DNA of 64,000 bases, taken from NCBI GenBank assembly GCA_023525715.1, contig JAKNSD010000063.1, forward strand, positions 496,001-560,000, given 5' to 3'. The notes under the pieces are model-generated. The model had not been told where the DNA came from and did no database searches. It saw nothing but the letters and a program-made list of their open reading frames with translations. This stretch comes from Cichorium intybus (Eukaryota; Streptophyta; Magnoliopsida; Asterales; Asteraceae). Shown here piece by piece: positions 20,197 to 29,640 of the stretch (the stretch's first letter is position 1; the number at the start of each line of letters is the position of its first letter). The position numbers were made by a program, and so were the translations under genes.

Positions 20197-23110
20197 TGTA
20201 ACACCCACGAATTTGGGTTGGATGTCTTACTACTAAAATGACAAATTGTACATTCCTAACGGTTAGTAAAGGTATAACAAATTTCAAATAAAACCAGAAG
20301 GTGGTTATGATAAAGGTTGCAAAGATGGAGGGTTGATTTAGTAACTTTGGGTCTAAAGCCAATTCAATTCATTTATCGAGTTGGCGGTTACAGATTAATA
20401 GGAAAAAAGAAAAACAAAGACCATTAGTGAAAATATGCATTTATCTATTTGAAATACAGAAGTATACTTACGCTTCCTATTCCCAATTATTTTGCACGTT
20501 AAACTAATCCTTCTAAATTCTCGATCATGTGGACGATATATACTCAAGCATGGATAGTGATTAGGGGGTTACGTACGACTTTCAAGAGAGGCAGTGTTTG
20601 GGAGAAAACGATACATGAGAGACGAGAGACATCAGACATGTCATGTGTTCGGTGTTCCGGACTTGTGAGTTCTCGGTCACCATCTCCGGTGACCGGCAGT
20701 GCTGAGAGCAACAACCAGAAACCCGAAAGATGAGATGACGGGCTGCTGGAAAAGGGACGTGCGACTTGTCGGTAAGCTTATAGACGACAACGAGAAGTAT
20801 CCAGCAGATCACAGAACATGGGAGCGGACTGTAGGCTGTCGTTAATTTTTCTTTTACGAGGGTACAGGTTCCCCGATAATGTTTTGGTAGAAGGATGCTG
20901 AATCAAGGTGAGCATTCCCTGCTCGGCAGTGATGAGTTACATATAAATGTCTTGGTGAAGATATAAGAACCCAATGCCCCTACGTTGATGCAATCTACAT
21001 GAATAAATACATGTATAAGGGTTTGGCTATGTGTATGTTGAAAATGGCGCATGAAAGAGGCACAAAGAGACATAGATGTTCCTGTGATGATGCTCTTGTA
21101 ATGGTCCGTGAATAGAGATGACATCGACTATGGCTTCTGATTGGTATACTCTCTTATCCATTCCTGTTTACAATAATTAATTATAATTATTTAGGGGCAT
21201 CATGTGGGATATAATATATACATAAACTAGATGTATTGCTTGAGACACTTATACATGTGCATACTATCCGATTGTTGTTGCCCAACAAGGAACACAAACT
21301 CAAGGTGTCGTGCACCCTTGCAACTACAAATTAACTAGGGATATGTTCCGGCTGGGACTGTAGGAATCGTGGGACTGCAATGGTATGTAAGCTACATCAG
21401 GACAATTCTTCTAAATGAAAACTTCCATGTGGGTTATATAAAGAAAAAGAGATGAAGTTTGAGTATTTTGGTATTTGGCCGCTTTGAACAGACATTCCAG
21501 GTTTGGGTACAACAACATCAAGTATAATCTAGTCTATGAGTTGTGTTATGGTTTGTAAGTAGGGAAGAGAGAACGGCATTACAGTACCATCAATATCTAT
21601 TGTTAGAATATATTTATTTTGCTTACATATCTCCCCGTTGGTTGCAATCTTTAAAGAAATTAATTTGTCAAAGCATTTGCTAAAGATATGGCTTCACTAT
21701 ATATTAGTTAATTAGTATCCATTACAAACTTTAGTAGTAAACGAGACCTTGCTGTTATATATTCTAGTAGATGATTTAGTTTGTATTATAGTAAATGGTA
21801 AAAAGTAATTTAAACAATAATGTCGGAACTAATGTCTTTGGTGTTTAAATTACAGTCTTACAACTTATTTGGTTCAAGTCAAATTAAATTATGTTAGAAA
21901 TGCTAAATACATATGAAATCAAATTTATGATATGATAGTTTTAAAACATACATCCAGATTATGGATTGCAAGGAGGAGTGAAAGCTTAACCTAAATTATA
22001 TTTATGTTTAGGTCTATCGGTAGATTAATCTGGATTATGAGACGAAGCACGATACCATTTAGCTATTTGCCATGCCGCTTAGAGGTGAGTATATAGCATT
22101 TTCAAGCACACATCCTTATAAATAAAAGTATTTTACCGTATGTGTTTTATATGTATTACGTGACTTCATGTGATTATATGTGTGTATGGTGACTTATGTG
22201 TTCGAACGTATTTTCTTAAAATTCTAAAAATACGATGTTTTATAATTACATACAAAAAAAGGATAAAACAGGAAAATGTGAGCGATGATTTGAGAAGTCC
22301 AGACTATAAAATGAAAAACGTTAAGACGAAAGATATACTTGGACCCCCCACGTGATCCAAACAGACGATTGACGGACTGATACATGGGTGACTCCTCCCA
22401 TGAAGCCGAAAGATGTTAAGACATTAAGATGTTTGAGAGGTCCAGACCATAAAGATGAAAGATGTACTTGGACCCCTCCCCCACATGATCCAAACAGATG
22501 ATTGACGGACTGATACATGGGTGACTCCCCCATGAAGCCGAAAGATGTTAAGACATTAAGATGTTTGAGAGGTCCAGACCATAAAGATGAAAGATGTACT
22601 TGGACCCCTCCCCCACATGATCCAAACAGATGATTGACGGTCTGATATATTCATCCCCCGTCACGTCTCCAACGATGGGTGACTCCCACCACAATGACGA
22701 AAGATGTTTATGACGTAATGACGTTGGCTTGATATTCTAGACATTCTTGCCATTTTCACACAGGCTAGCTACCTGTTGTGATAGGGACAAGTTACGTCGG
22801 CGATGCCGTAAGACGTGCTTGGACCACCACGATGCAGCCCAAATAGACGATTGGCGGACTGATACGTTCATCCCCCGCCACGTCACCAATCATGGGTGAC
22901 TCCCCCCATGCAACCCATAAAGATGTGAGTTCGAGAACGGACTAAGTGGACGAGAAAAGAGGTAATAAAGACGTATGCATATTTAAGTGTAACAATGTGT
23001 TAAGGTGTTTTTGGATTATTATATAGGGAGTCTAAACCTATGTATCTCATATGTATCTCACCAGACATCACAGTCTGGCGTTTATTTTGATGTGTGTCTC
23101 AGGTTTAAGA
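20197..23110 (+). repeat. Gypsy-type 3' LTR and following repeat sequence
   Basis: Starts TGTAACACCCACGAATTTGG, a very common start of plant gypsy LTRs, right after the purine tract. Includes ordinary U3-like text and, at 22267-22930, a 132-bp tandem array. A short hairpin CCAGAC/GTCTGG lies at about 23062. The right LTR boundary is not certain, because no partner LTR was recognised. Confidence 0.55.
22267..22930. repeat. 132-bp tandem repeat array, about 3 units plus a diverged fourth
   Basis: Units begin 'GATGTTTGAGAGGTCCAGAC' at 22428 and 22560 (exact spacing 132). A more diverged unit starts near 22286 and a partial one near 22805. Each carries CTTGGACCCC, GATCCAAACAGA and ATGGGTGACTCC. 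Confidence 0.9.
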
Positions 23111-23289
23111 AGTAGGGTACCGGAATAAAGCTCGATGATTTGCTTGATATTTATTTCCTAGTTATAAAAATGTCTAGACTCGCACAATGTTTGCTTATGT
23201 CGTTGGGATTATTGTAAGTGGATTCATTTACCAGTGTTTCGAGTACGAACTGTTACATGTACGCAACTTTTTTTTTTATATATGAAATT

Positions 23290-23668
23290 TCCTTTAAAAA
23301 TGTTACATTTCCCAGTGACCGAAAGAGAGGGATGTTTCATGGGGTGGGGGTAGGTGAAGGTGGGGTGGTTGGTGGGTGGGGGTGGGTAAAGGGTAGGGTG
23401 GATGTAGGTGTAATTGTGGGGTGTAGATGAGAATGAGTGTGTGTTTGTTTTTGTATGTTTTAGAAAAATTTTGGAAATAGAAAAATTTATAAAACAATAA
23501 TTTTGGGTTTTCCAAAATTTTCCAAATTCTTTGTAATTTTGGGAAAATGAAAAATTTTCATTTTTTTGGAAAATTTTGGAAAAATTGATGAACTAAACGC
23601 GTTTTCCAAATTCTTATTTTTTATGGAAATTTTTTTCAGAAAACAAAGGACTTTTCCGCAACTAATAT
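23290..23668. repeat. G-rich array plus GGAAAA/TTTTCC inverted end
   Basis: GGTGGGGG-type array (23338-23420) followed by alternating TTTTCC and GGAAAA blocks and ending TTTTCCGCAACTAAT. Related to 10434-10870, of which it has the opposite end. Confidence 0.6.
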
Positions 23669-23743
23669 GATTAGTAAATATCAAGAAACATATTTCATCG
23701 TCAAAACAAACGAGACTGACATTATTGCAACTTAATTTACTCC

Positions 23744-23895
23744 TTGCTGGCTCAGTAGGTAAAAGTAAAACCCACACCATTACCAAATGGAGGCAGGTGG
23801 GCACAAGAGTTGAAATTTCATCGACCCTCTGATAAATTATGTGGAGTCTTTTCACCACTCTACCAACCGAGAGATGATTTTTTTTTTTTTTTAAT
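23744..23895. mobile_element. tRNA-like SINE fragment
   Basis: 'TGGCTCAGTAGGTAAAAG' on the plus strand and 'CGGTTGGTAGAGTGG' on the minus strand both look like tRNA A-boxes. A B-box-like stretch (GGTCGATGAAATT, minus strand) and a T-run (plus strand, 23878 on) fit a minus-strand SINE with an A-tail. The orientation is uncertain. Confidence 0.4.
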
Positions 23896-23899
23896 TTTA

Positions 23900-24429
23900 A
23901 AACAAAACACAACCAAAGTTGGCTACTTTATATTTTTCCTCATGTAAATGTAAAAATAAAAAAAATAAAAACCAACAATACTACTACACAAAACCTATAT
24001 TCCATAATACATGTGTACAAAAATTACAGATGTACATGCACCACGCACATTTACAGATTTACCCCCACCTCAAAAAAATCATGATTTGCTAGTCACTTCT
24101 AGGCTTTGTCTCCCTTCACCCATGCCGTTACAAAAAACATTTGAATGACATCTGATCAGTGAGCTGCAACATTTCACGAATTGAATAGTTTAATTTATAT
24201 ACAGCAAAAATAATGAATCCAAGTCCAAGTTTGTTAGACGAAACGTACTGCTTTTAGCGTGAACTGGACAGGACTCGATCTCGATCTCGATCCCTTGTCT
24301 GTGCAAAAGACGTAAATGCCCTCCTCATCAAATATTTTCCCATCTAATCCTAAATGTAGAAGAAAATAACAAATTACTGAGATACCTCCATTTGAACAAG
24401 ATTCCTGTTACCCATTCGACTATGTGGAT
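23900..24429 (-). other. 3' flank / probable 3' UTR of the DUF616 gene
   Basis: AT-rich, no ORF. Lies just downstream of the stop codon of the minus-strand gene. I see no clear poly(A) signal that I would rely on. Confidence 0.4.
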
Positions 24430-24603
24430 TTATCTTTGACTTTGACTTTTGGTATCTGCCATGTCAGTAGCAGATTTTCTGTCTCGTGGGATCTTTACAA
24501 CTCTTTTGGAGGTTTCATTAATGGATGGAGGACTAGAAACAGCAAGAGCAAATTTTGGAGGGGGTGGCGGTGCCCAATGTTCCAAAATATCTCGGTGGTA
24601 TCC
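24430..24603 (-). CDS. DUF616 gene exon 9 (last)
   Basis: Acceptor TTTTGCAG|GGATAC. Encodes GYHRDILEHWAPPPPPK and a low-complexity tail ending KSQSQR, stop TAA at 24430-24432. It is only read if the frame is restored upstream. Confidence 0.75.
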   Translation of the reverse strand, partial: GYHRDILEHWAPPPPPKFALAVSSPPSINETSKRVVKIPRDRKSATDMADTKSQSQR

Positions 24604-24708
24604 CTGCAAAAGAAGCATATAGAAATACTTTGAAATTTTATAACTTCAAAAAGTATTCTTATGACGCTAAATCGATAAAAATGTTTGTGGTTTTCTGTAT
24701 TTAAGTTT

Positions 24709-25054
24709 AGGTAAATTCTAAAAAAGACACTAAGTTTTCAAAAAAAATTCAATTTTGACACTGTTATTTTTTTTTTAATTAAGTCATTAAGTTTTCAATT
24801 TTTTTCAATTAAGGCACTATGTTTTCAATTTTTTTTCAATGTTGACCATTTGACCGGTAAACCTGGTTACCAGTTGACGTGTCAGTCTTGATGATGTGAC
24901 GCTGACGTGGCACCTAGGTGTCAAATTTGAAAAAAATTGAAAACACAATGACTTAATTGAGAAAAATTGAAAACTTAGTGACTTAACTGAAAAAAGCCAC
25001 ACAGTGTCAAAATCGAACTTTTTTGAAAACTTAGTGTCTTTTTTGGAATTTGCC
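24709..25054. mobile_element. MITE with 10-bp target duplication (intron 8)
   Basis: The inverted ends AGGTAAATTCTAAAAAAGAC and GTCTTTTTTGGAATTTGCC enclose mirrored 'ACTTAGTGTC/GACACTAAGT' and 'GAAAAATTGAAAAC' blocks. ATTTAAGTTT flanks both sides (24699-24708, 25055-25064). TSD length suggests a Mutator-type element. It lies wholly in the last intron of the DUF616 gene. Confidence 0.82.
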
Positions 25055-25098
25055 ATTTAAGTTTTAAGGATATAAAAGATAAAAAGAAGGTTGGTTAC

Positions 25099-25299
25099 TT
25101 GAAGTACAAAGTTTCTTCTTTCACAATCCAAGAACATATTCAAGACTCCAATTTGTTTTGGACATAATTTTGTCCCTCACTGTAGAAAAACTAATCTGGT
25201 CTCTTGAAGTAAACCGGTCAACTTCATTAAACCATAGACACGTAAAAAGATTCGAGATTGGAATATGTTCACGTATCACCACACATCCTTCCGGAACAT
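25099..25299 (-). CDS. DUF616 gene exon 8 (carries the frameshift)
   Basis: Acceptor ATGCAG|ATGTTC, donor CTTCAA|GTAACC. Encodes VPEGCVVIREHIPISNLFTC, LWFNEVDRFTSRDQ and VRDKIMSKTNWSL, then a one-base excess at about 25141 puts TGA 25121-25123 in frame. Exon length and the phase of exon 9 both need one base fewer. Confidence 0.85.
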
Positions 25300-25404
25300 C
25301 TGCATGATTTAACGGTTTTTAATTAAATTCAAAAAAAAGCATTCTACTTTACAAATTCTTTCTCTTCTTGTACTCTCAATTTACTTTTTATAAAAAAGAA
25401 TTAC

Positions 25405-25592
25405 CACTTGTAATGGGAAGCTTTGACTCTGAATACGGGGTCAACCCTTCTTTTCGATAAAAGTCAACTTGAAAGTCAATGGAGGCATTGTCATACTTTG
25501 CAGCTGCTTTATTAGCCTCGGCTTCTATAAAGACATCAAACCGCCTATAATGCCTAGATATTGCAAAACTTGCATTCTTTCTCCATAAAAAC
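25405..25592 (-). CDS. DUF616 gene exon 7
   Basis: Acceptor TTTCAG|GTTTTT, donor CAAGTG|GTAATT. Encodes FLWRKNASFAISRHYRRFDV, FIEAEANKAAAKYDNAS and DFYRKEGLTPYSESKLPITS. Confidence 0.9.
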
Positions 25593-25663
25593 CTGAAATT
25601 TATTAAAAAATCAAATTATATATACTATTATTATAATAATTATAAAATATAATAAGAAGAAAC

Positions 25664-25767
25664 CTTTCAAGAATTTGATAAGGATCCACAACAAGCTCAA
25701 GTTTTGCATCCACCCATAAAGAATACCGAACATTGGGAAAAAGCCTATGTAATAGAAGCTTTGGTGC
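25664..25767 (-). CDS. DUF616 gene exon 6
   Basis: Acceptor GTAACAG|GCACCA, donor GAAAG|GTTTCT. Encodes APKLLLHRLFPNVRYSLWVD followed by AKLELVVDPYQILE. The WVD block is in the position of a metal/sugar-nucleotide-binding acidic motif; this role is inferred. Confidence 0.9.
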
Positions 25768-25810
25768 CTGTTACACATGTAACCCTAATAAGAATATGTT
25801 TATAAAATCA

Positions 25811-25940
25811 CGGATTCCAACGGAAGTGGAATTCAGGATTCCGACGGAATTGGAATTCACGATTCCGGCGGAATTGGAATTCACGATTCCGACGGAATTG
25901 GAATTTATGAGTCCGATGGAATTGGAATTCACAATTCCTT
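25811..25940. repeat. GGAATTC minisatellite, about five units (intron 5)
   Basis: Tandem units of about 27 bp built on GATTCCGACGGAATTGGAATTC, with frequent small changes, followed by 'TCCATGGCGTGTTTGGTTCC'. A second array of the same design lies in intron 3. Confidence 0.85.
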
Positions 25941-26106
25941 TCCATGGCGTGTTTGGTTCCCAAATGAATAGAATCTCGAAATTTTTATGTACTTTCCAAT
26001 TCCTAAATCTTGCTTTTGTTCGTTCATTTATACCATAATTCACAAACGGGACCCACATGATAAAAAAATGTTCGATGGGTAAATTTTTTATTTTTTATTT
26101 TTTTAC

Positions 26107-26306
26107 CTTTCCATTACGTCTTGGGTCAGTGTATGGAAGGTTATGGACAACAATAATTCTCCATAATCCTATCTTCTTGATATCATCAAAATGAGTTGAA
26201 TTTTTAAGGAATCTTTCCGTTTGTTCATCAACAAACATGAAAAAGCAAACATTTTGCTTTGAAGATTCGCTAATGTTCTTTGGTTGTTGAATCAGATCAT
26301 ATGCGC
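26107..26306 (-). CDS. DUF616 gene exon 5
   Basis: Acceptor TCACAG|GCGCAT, donor GGAAAG|GTAAAA. Encodes AYDLIQQPKNISESS, CFFMFVDEQTERFLKN and LWRIIVVHNLPYTDPRRNGK. Confidence 0.9.
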
Positions 26307-26389
26307 CTGTGAAAACTTACATCATCAGAAATCATTCAAGGATGCATTTGTTACATGCATTTTTTATAAAATTAAGAAGATTTATATTA

Positions 26390-26710
26390 GAGTAAATTAC
26401 GGTTTTGGTCCTTGTGGTTTACACCAAATTACAGTTTCGGTCCTAGCTTTAAAAATCTTGCATCGGTGGTCCCTGTAATTTTCAAATCTTTCACTTTTGG
26501 TCCCAATGGTTTACAAATCTTTCAATTTCGGTCCCTAGGGTTTACACAAACAATAACAGAGGGAGGGACCAAAAGCGAAAGGTTTAGAAACCATAGGGAC
26601 CAAAAGTGAAAGGTTTGGAAACCACAGAGACTATCGGTGCAAGATTTTTAAAACTAGGACTAAAACTGTAATTTGATATAAACAACAGGGACCAAAATTG
26701 TAATTTACTC
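26390..26710. mobile_element. Mutator-type MITE (intron 4)
   Basis: Ends GAGTAAATTACGGTTTTGG and CCAAAATTGTAATTTACTC. Perfect 9-bp TSD TTTATATTA at 26381-26389 and 26711-26719. The first 11 bases equal those of the Pack-MULE at 6580, so the two may share a transposase. It holds inverted 'GGTCCCNNNGGTTTACA' blocks and no ORF. Confidence 0.9.
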
Positions 26711-26736
26711 TTTATATTATGAAATTAATATGATAC

Positions 26737-26846
26737 CAAATATTGCTGATGCAACCAGCACTTCCCGACAACTTTCCATCTCAAAAAGATCGGAATCGTT
26801 AATATCAAATCCCGTATTGCGTCCTGGTTTATCTCCTGTCACAAAT
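26737..26846 (-). CDS. DUF616 gene exon 4
   Basis: Acceptor CCAAAAG|ATTTGT, donor ATATTTG|GTATCA. Encodes FVTGDKPGRNTGFDI and LFEMESCREVLVASAIFG. Confidence 0.85.
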
Positions 26847-26907
26847 CTTTTGGCGTAATTATGCACCATCACAAGAGAATTAGTCACAAAGTCATCACTT
26901 TCAAAAA

Positions 26908-27190
26908 TCATGGATTCCAACGGAATTGGAGTTCATGATTCCGACGGAATCGGAATTCATGATTCCGATGGAATTGGAATTCATGATTCCGATGGAATTG
27001 GAATTCACGATTCCATTCCATGGCGTGTTTGGTTCCCAAATGAACATAATCTCGAAATTTGTATGTACTTTCCCATTCCTAACTTTTATATATTTACGAT
27101 AAACAATAAACATTTATACATAAATAAAACTTTTAAAGAGTATTGAACTTTTATCATTGGATTCCATTCCATTTACTGCCAACCAAACGC
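26908..27190. repeat. GGAATTC minisatellite and adjoining MITE-like sequence (intron 3)
   Basis: Four units of GATTCCGATGGAATTGGAATTC type (26908-27010), then CCATGGCGTGTTTGGTTCCC, then AT-rich DNA ending CCAACCAAACGCAC. The GCGTGTTTGGTT and AACCAAACGC ends are inverted, suggesting a hAT-like MITE joined to the array. Confidence 0.7.
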
Positions 27191-27289
27191 ACGACAGATT
27201 AAGAAACCTTCATATTCCAATTCCGTTGACAGATTCCATTCCTTCCAAAAAGCTTCACTCCCACATTTACAAATTCATGACATAACTAC

Positions 27290-27500
27290 CCACAATGAAT
27301 GGTCATTGACTCCTTAACATCATAAGATTCAAGTCTCTGTTTCAAAGAAGGGTACCCGCCAAATGTTGACCCTCCAAACTCGGTTTTAGTTGAATTCTCT
27401 TCATGAATGTAGGTCAGATTTTGGACAACAGGAGAAAATGAGGGTAATTTTGGCATTAATTTTATAGCTTCTTCCACGGGAAGGTAACACACGGGACATG
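27290..27500 (-). CDS. DUF616 gene exon 3
   Basis: Acceptor GTTTCAG|CATGTC, donor TTGTGG|GTAGTT. Encodes CPVCYLPVEEAIKLMP and GGSTFGGYPSLKQRLESYD to MTIHCG, highly characteristic of the family. Confidence 0.9.
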
Positions 27501-27614
27501 CTGAAACATAAAAATACAATGATGTAATAGGAAAAAATGAAAGTGGGAAGCTATAATAAACAAATAAATTAAAGAATATGAATATTTTCAAAATAGGAAA
27601 AAATTTAAACTTAC

Positions 27615-27848
27615 GACGTGGCCCGATTCTTTTCTTATCTGCTGGTGGTGGAGGCAATGTAAAGGACTCACAAGGATTTCCAGGAAGAAGGGTATATCCG
27701 GTAAAATAAATAGGTGCTGTAACTATTTTATCATTTTTAACACTAGTATTCACATCATCATTCAGTGAAGAATGTTCAGAAAATCCAACTGTTGAAATGT
27801 TTATGAATCCTAAACTCCTTACATGGCCAAATTCTTGTGTAACCTCAC
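27615..27848 (-). CDS. DUF616 gene exon 2
   Basis: Acceptor TTTGCAG|GTGAGG, donor CACGTC|GTAAGT. Encodes GEVTQEFGHVRSLGF through FTLPPPPADKKRIGP, the start of the conserved domain. Confidence 0.88.
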
Positions 27849-28373
27849 CTGCAAACAACCAAAAGATAAACAGTTTTCAATGTAAACTAGTCTTTGAACA
27901 TTTTCAGTAAAGAATTCAGCAATATTTTGTTTTCAAGTTTCTCAAGATGGTTCTATAGGAATGAGACAAACCATTGAACATTCATATCCACGAGTAAGAA
28001 ACTAGATTGGACTAGAATCGAGATATCAAACAATGAATCAGTGAAATTGATTGAAGAAAACGAATCAACAACACAAATCCGGAAAATAGACTGCGCTAAA
28101 ATCAAACAGCACGAATTACTCAATCGGTGCGGACAAAGAGTCCCCTTTTGATTTATATGTTAAACCCTGATACTTTCCAAATTCAGAAATCGGACATAGA
28201 TGTTGGTTTCTTACCTCTTATTCATTCTGTTCTAATACCTTTTTATAGATCTAATGTCAATGGTGTTTCTAGAGAAATAGAATAATATCAACAGAAATTC
28301 AACTCGTTTGACACTCAAAAGTCAAATCCATAAGAGTTGTAATTGATTGATTCTCTAGAAACGAAGAACACAC

Positions 28374-28644
28374 CTTTGCCGAGATGAAGTATCCACAACA
28401 CAACTGCGATTGAAACGAAACACAAGAGCAGCATTCCAAGCTTCTTTCGAGATGCGAATTTGAATATCGACATGAGCGTCTCATCCTTCTCTTTAGTAAT
28501 AAACATATTTGACGTTTTCGTGTAAGTTACCGGTGGCGTTGATTGATCAATTTTTTGCTGCAAGAACACTCTGATTTGAATTTGTTGTTTATGCGATTGT
28601 AACGATACATTACTTAATGGGCTTAGATCCAATGACTCATTCAT
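28374..28644 (-). CDS. DUF616 gene exon 1 (start and TM anchor)
   Basis: ATG at 28644, MNESLDLSPLSN. The exon ends GGCAAAG|GTGTGT. It encodes the cytosolic tail and signal-anchor helix. A short upstream ATG at 28657 opens a six-codon uORF that ends at 28637, overlapping the main start codon. Confidence 0.85.
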
Positions 28645-29510
28645 TACTCGTCGTCATGTTTCCTACAAAAATCAAATTTCCATCTCGTCTCATTGTCCTA
28701 GTTCTTCCAGTAGATTTAAAGTGTGGCGAAATTGTTGACTAATCCAAGTAGACACGTAGTCCCAGTCTTCCCTGTTTTAGAAAATCCGAAACCTGATTAG
28801 CAGCCCCAAACCATCTTCTTCTGCAGATCCATAGATTCTTGCGTATTTGATTATTCCAAATCTTGTCGAAAAGTGTTTGGATTGTGCAAACCTGAATTGG
28901 GGTTTTGATGGATGTTGTTATGAAGCCAACGCATTTTAACTTCTCAATTATAATTTCTTTTCATCATCAAATAAGTGATTTAAGCGCTTTTTAAAAACTG
29001 ATTTTTGTCGATTTTTAAATTCTCCTTTTTATCTTCATATAGTTAATTGGTGCTTCTTGTGTCGGATAATAATTGATTGAAGAAATTACGTTTCGTGTGA
29101 TTTATATGATTTTACAGTTTTCATTCCTAGTTTTTTAATTTCACAAAACTGGTGTGTGTTTGGCTTTTTATTACATTGTTGGTCCCTCTTGGGATTACCG
29201 TCTATGTTGCTCTGTTAGTACATATTAGGTGATCCTCACGTGAGGGCTTTTTGGTAAATTCACTATGTTGACACCCCCAACGTCTAATGAGGATTTAAAA
29301 ACCCACCGCCTTCTTCGAAAATCCTCACTTCTCCTCACTTTGTTACTGAAAAATACACAAACCTCCCAAGGATCTAAGCAATGGTGATATGTAATTGTGG
29401 GAGCCAAGCTACCATCTCTACTTCCTAGACTAATCTAAACCTAGGAAGACGGTTTTGTTGTTGCTCTCATCGTGGCTTTGTTGCTGGTGTGGATGTGCTT
29501 TGGTAGGGTG
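28645..29510 (-). promoter_or_regulatory. 5' UTR and upstream region of the DUF616 gene
   Basis: Non-coding sequence before the start codon on the minus strand. It contains the overlapping uORF (28657-28637). I do not see a TATA box I would assign with confidence. Confidence 0.35.
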
Positions 29511-29640
29511 TATCAGTGGGTAGGGGTAGGGTGGGGTGGGGGTGGGGTAAGGTAGGGGCAAGTGTGTGAGGTGAGTGTGGGCGTGGGTGTGTGTTTAGGC
29601 ATGTAGGGGTTGGAGTGAGGGTCGGGTTATGTAACATTCA
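29510..29640. repeat. G-rich low-complexity array
   Basis: GGTAGGGGTAGGGTGGGGTGG-like text. Third G-rich array in the window, with strong G-over-C asymmetry on the plus strand. Confidence 0.7.

Larger units (their letters stand above)
24430..28644 (-). pseudogene. DUF616 (TOD1/MUCI70-type) putative glycosyltransferase gene, frameshifted in exon 8
   Basis: Nine coding exons with GT-AG introns and correct phases: 28644-28374, 27848-27615, 27500-27290, 26846-26737, 26306-26107, 25767-25664, 25592-25405, 25299-25099, 24603-24430. The product is a type II membrane protein: cytosolic N-terminus, one TM helix near residues 69-90 (LGMLLLCFVSIAVVLWILHL), then the lumenal DUF616 domain with ESFTLPPPPADKKR, CPVCYLPVEEAI, TEFGGSTFGGYPSLKQR, NTGFDI, VVHNLPYTDPRRNGK, LWVDAKLELVVDPYQILER, RHYRRFDVFIEAEANK and FNEVDRFTSRDQ. 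Characterised relatives act in Golgi polysaccharide synthesis (MUCI70) or turgor control (TOD1). Exon 8 has one base too many near 25141: the frame ends at TGA 25121-25123 (498 codons), whereas the other frame continues with family-like text into exon 9 (about 563 codons). It is either a real recent mutation or a base-call error. The DUF616 core precedes the break, so partial function is possible. Confidence 0.9.

Noticed and set aside
20527..21124. Small ORFs in the gypsy-like LTR
   Set aside because: Short, overlapping on both strands, inside LTR-like DNA, with no domain.
22267..22930. CRISPR-like array
   Set aside because: The units are adjacent tandem repeats without unique spacers, in a plant genome.
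23218..23912. ORFs on both strands at 23.2-23.9 kb
   Set aside because: They run through a G-rich array, inverted GGAAAA/TTTTCC blocks and a SINE-like piece. Composition alone explains them.
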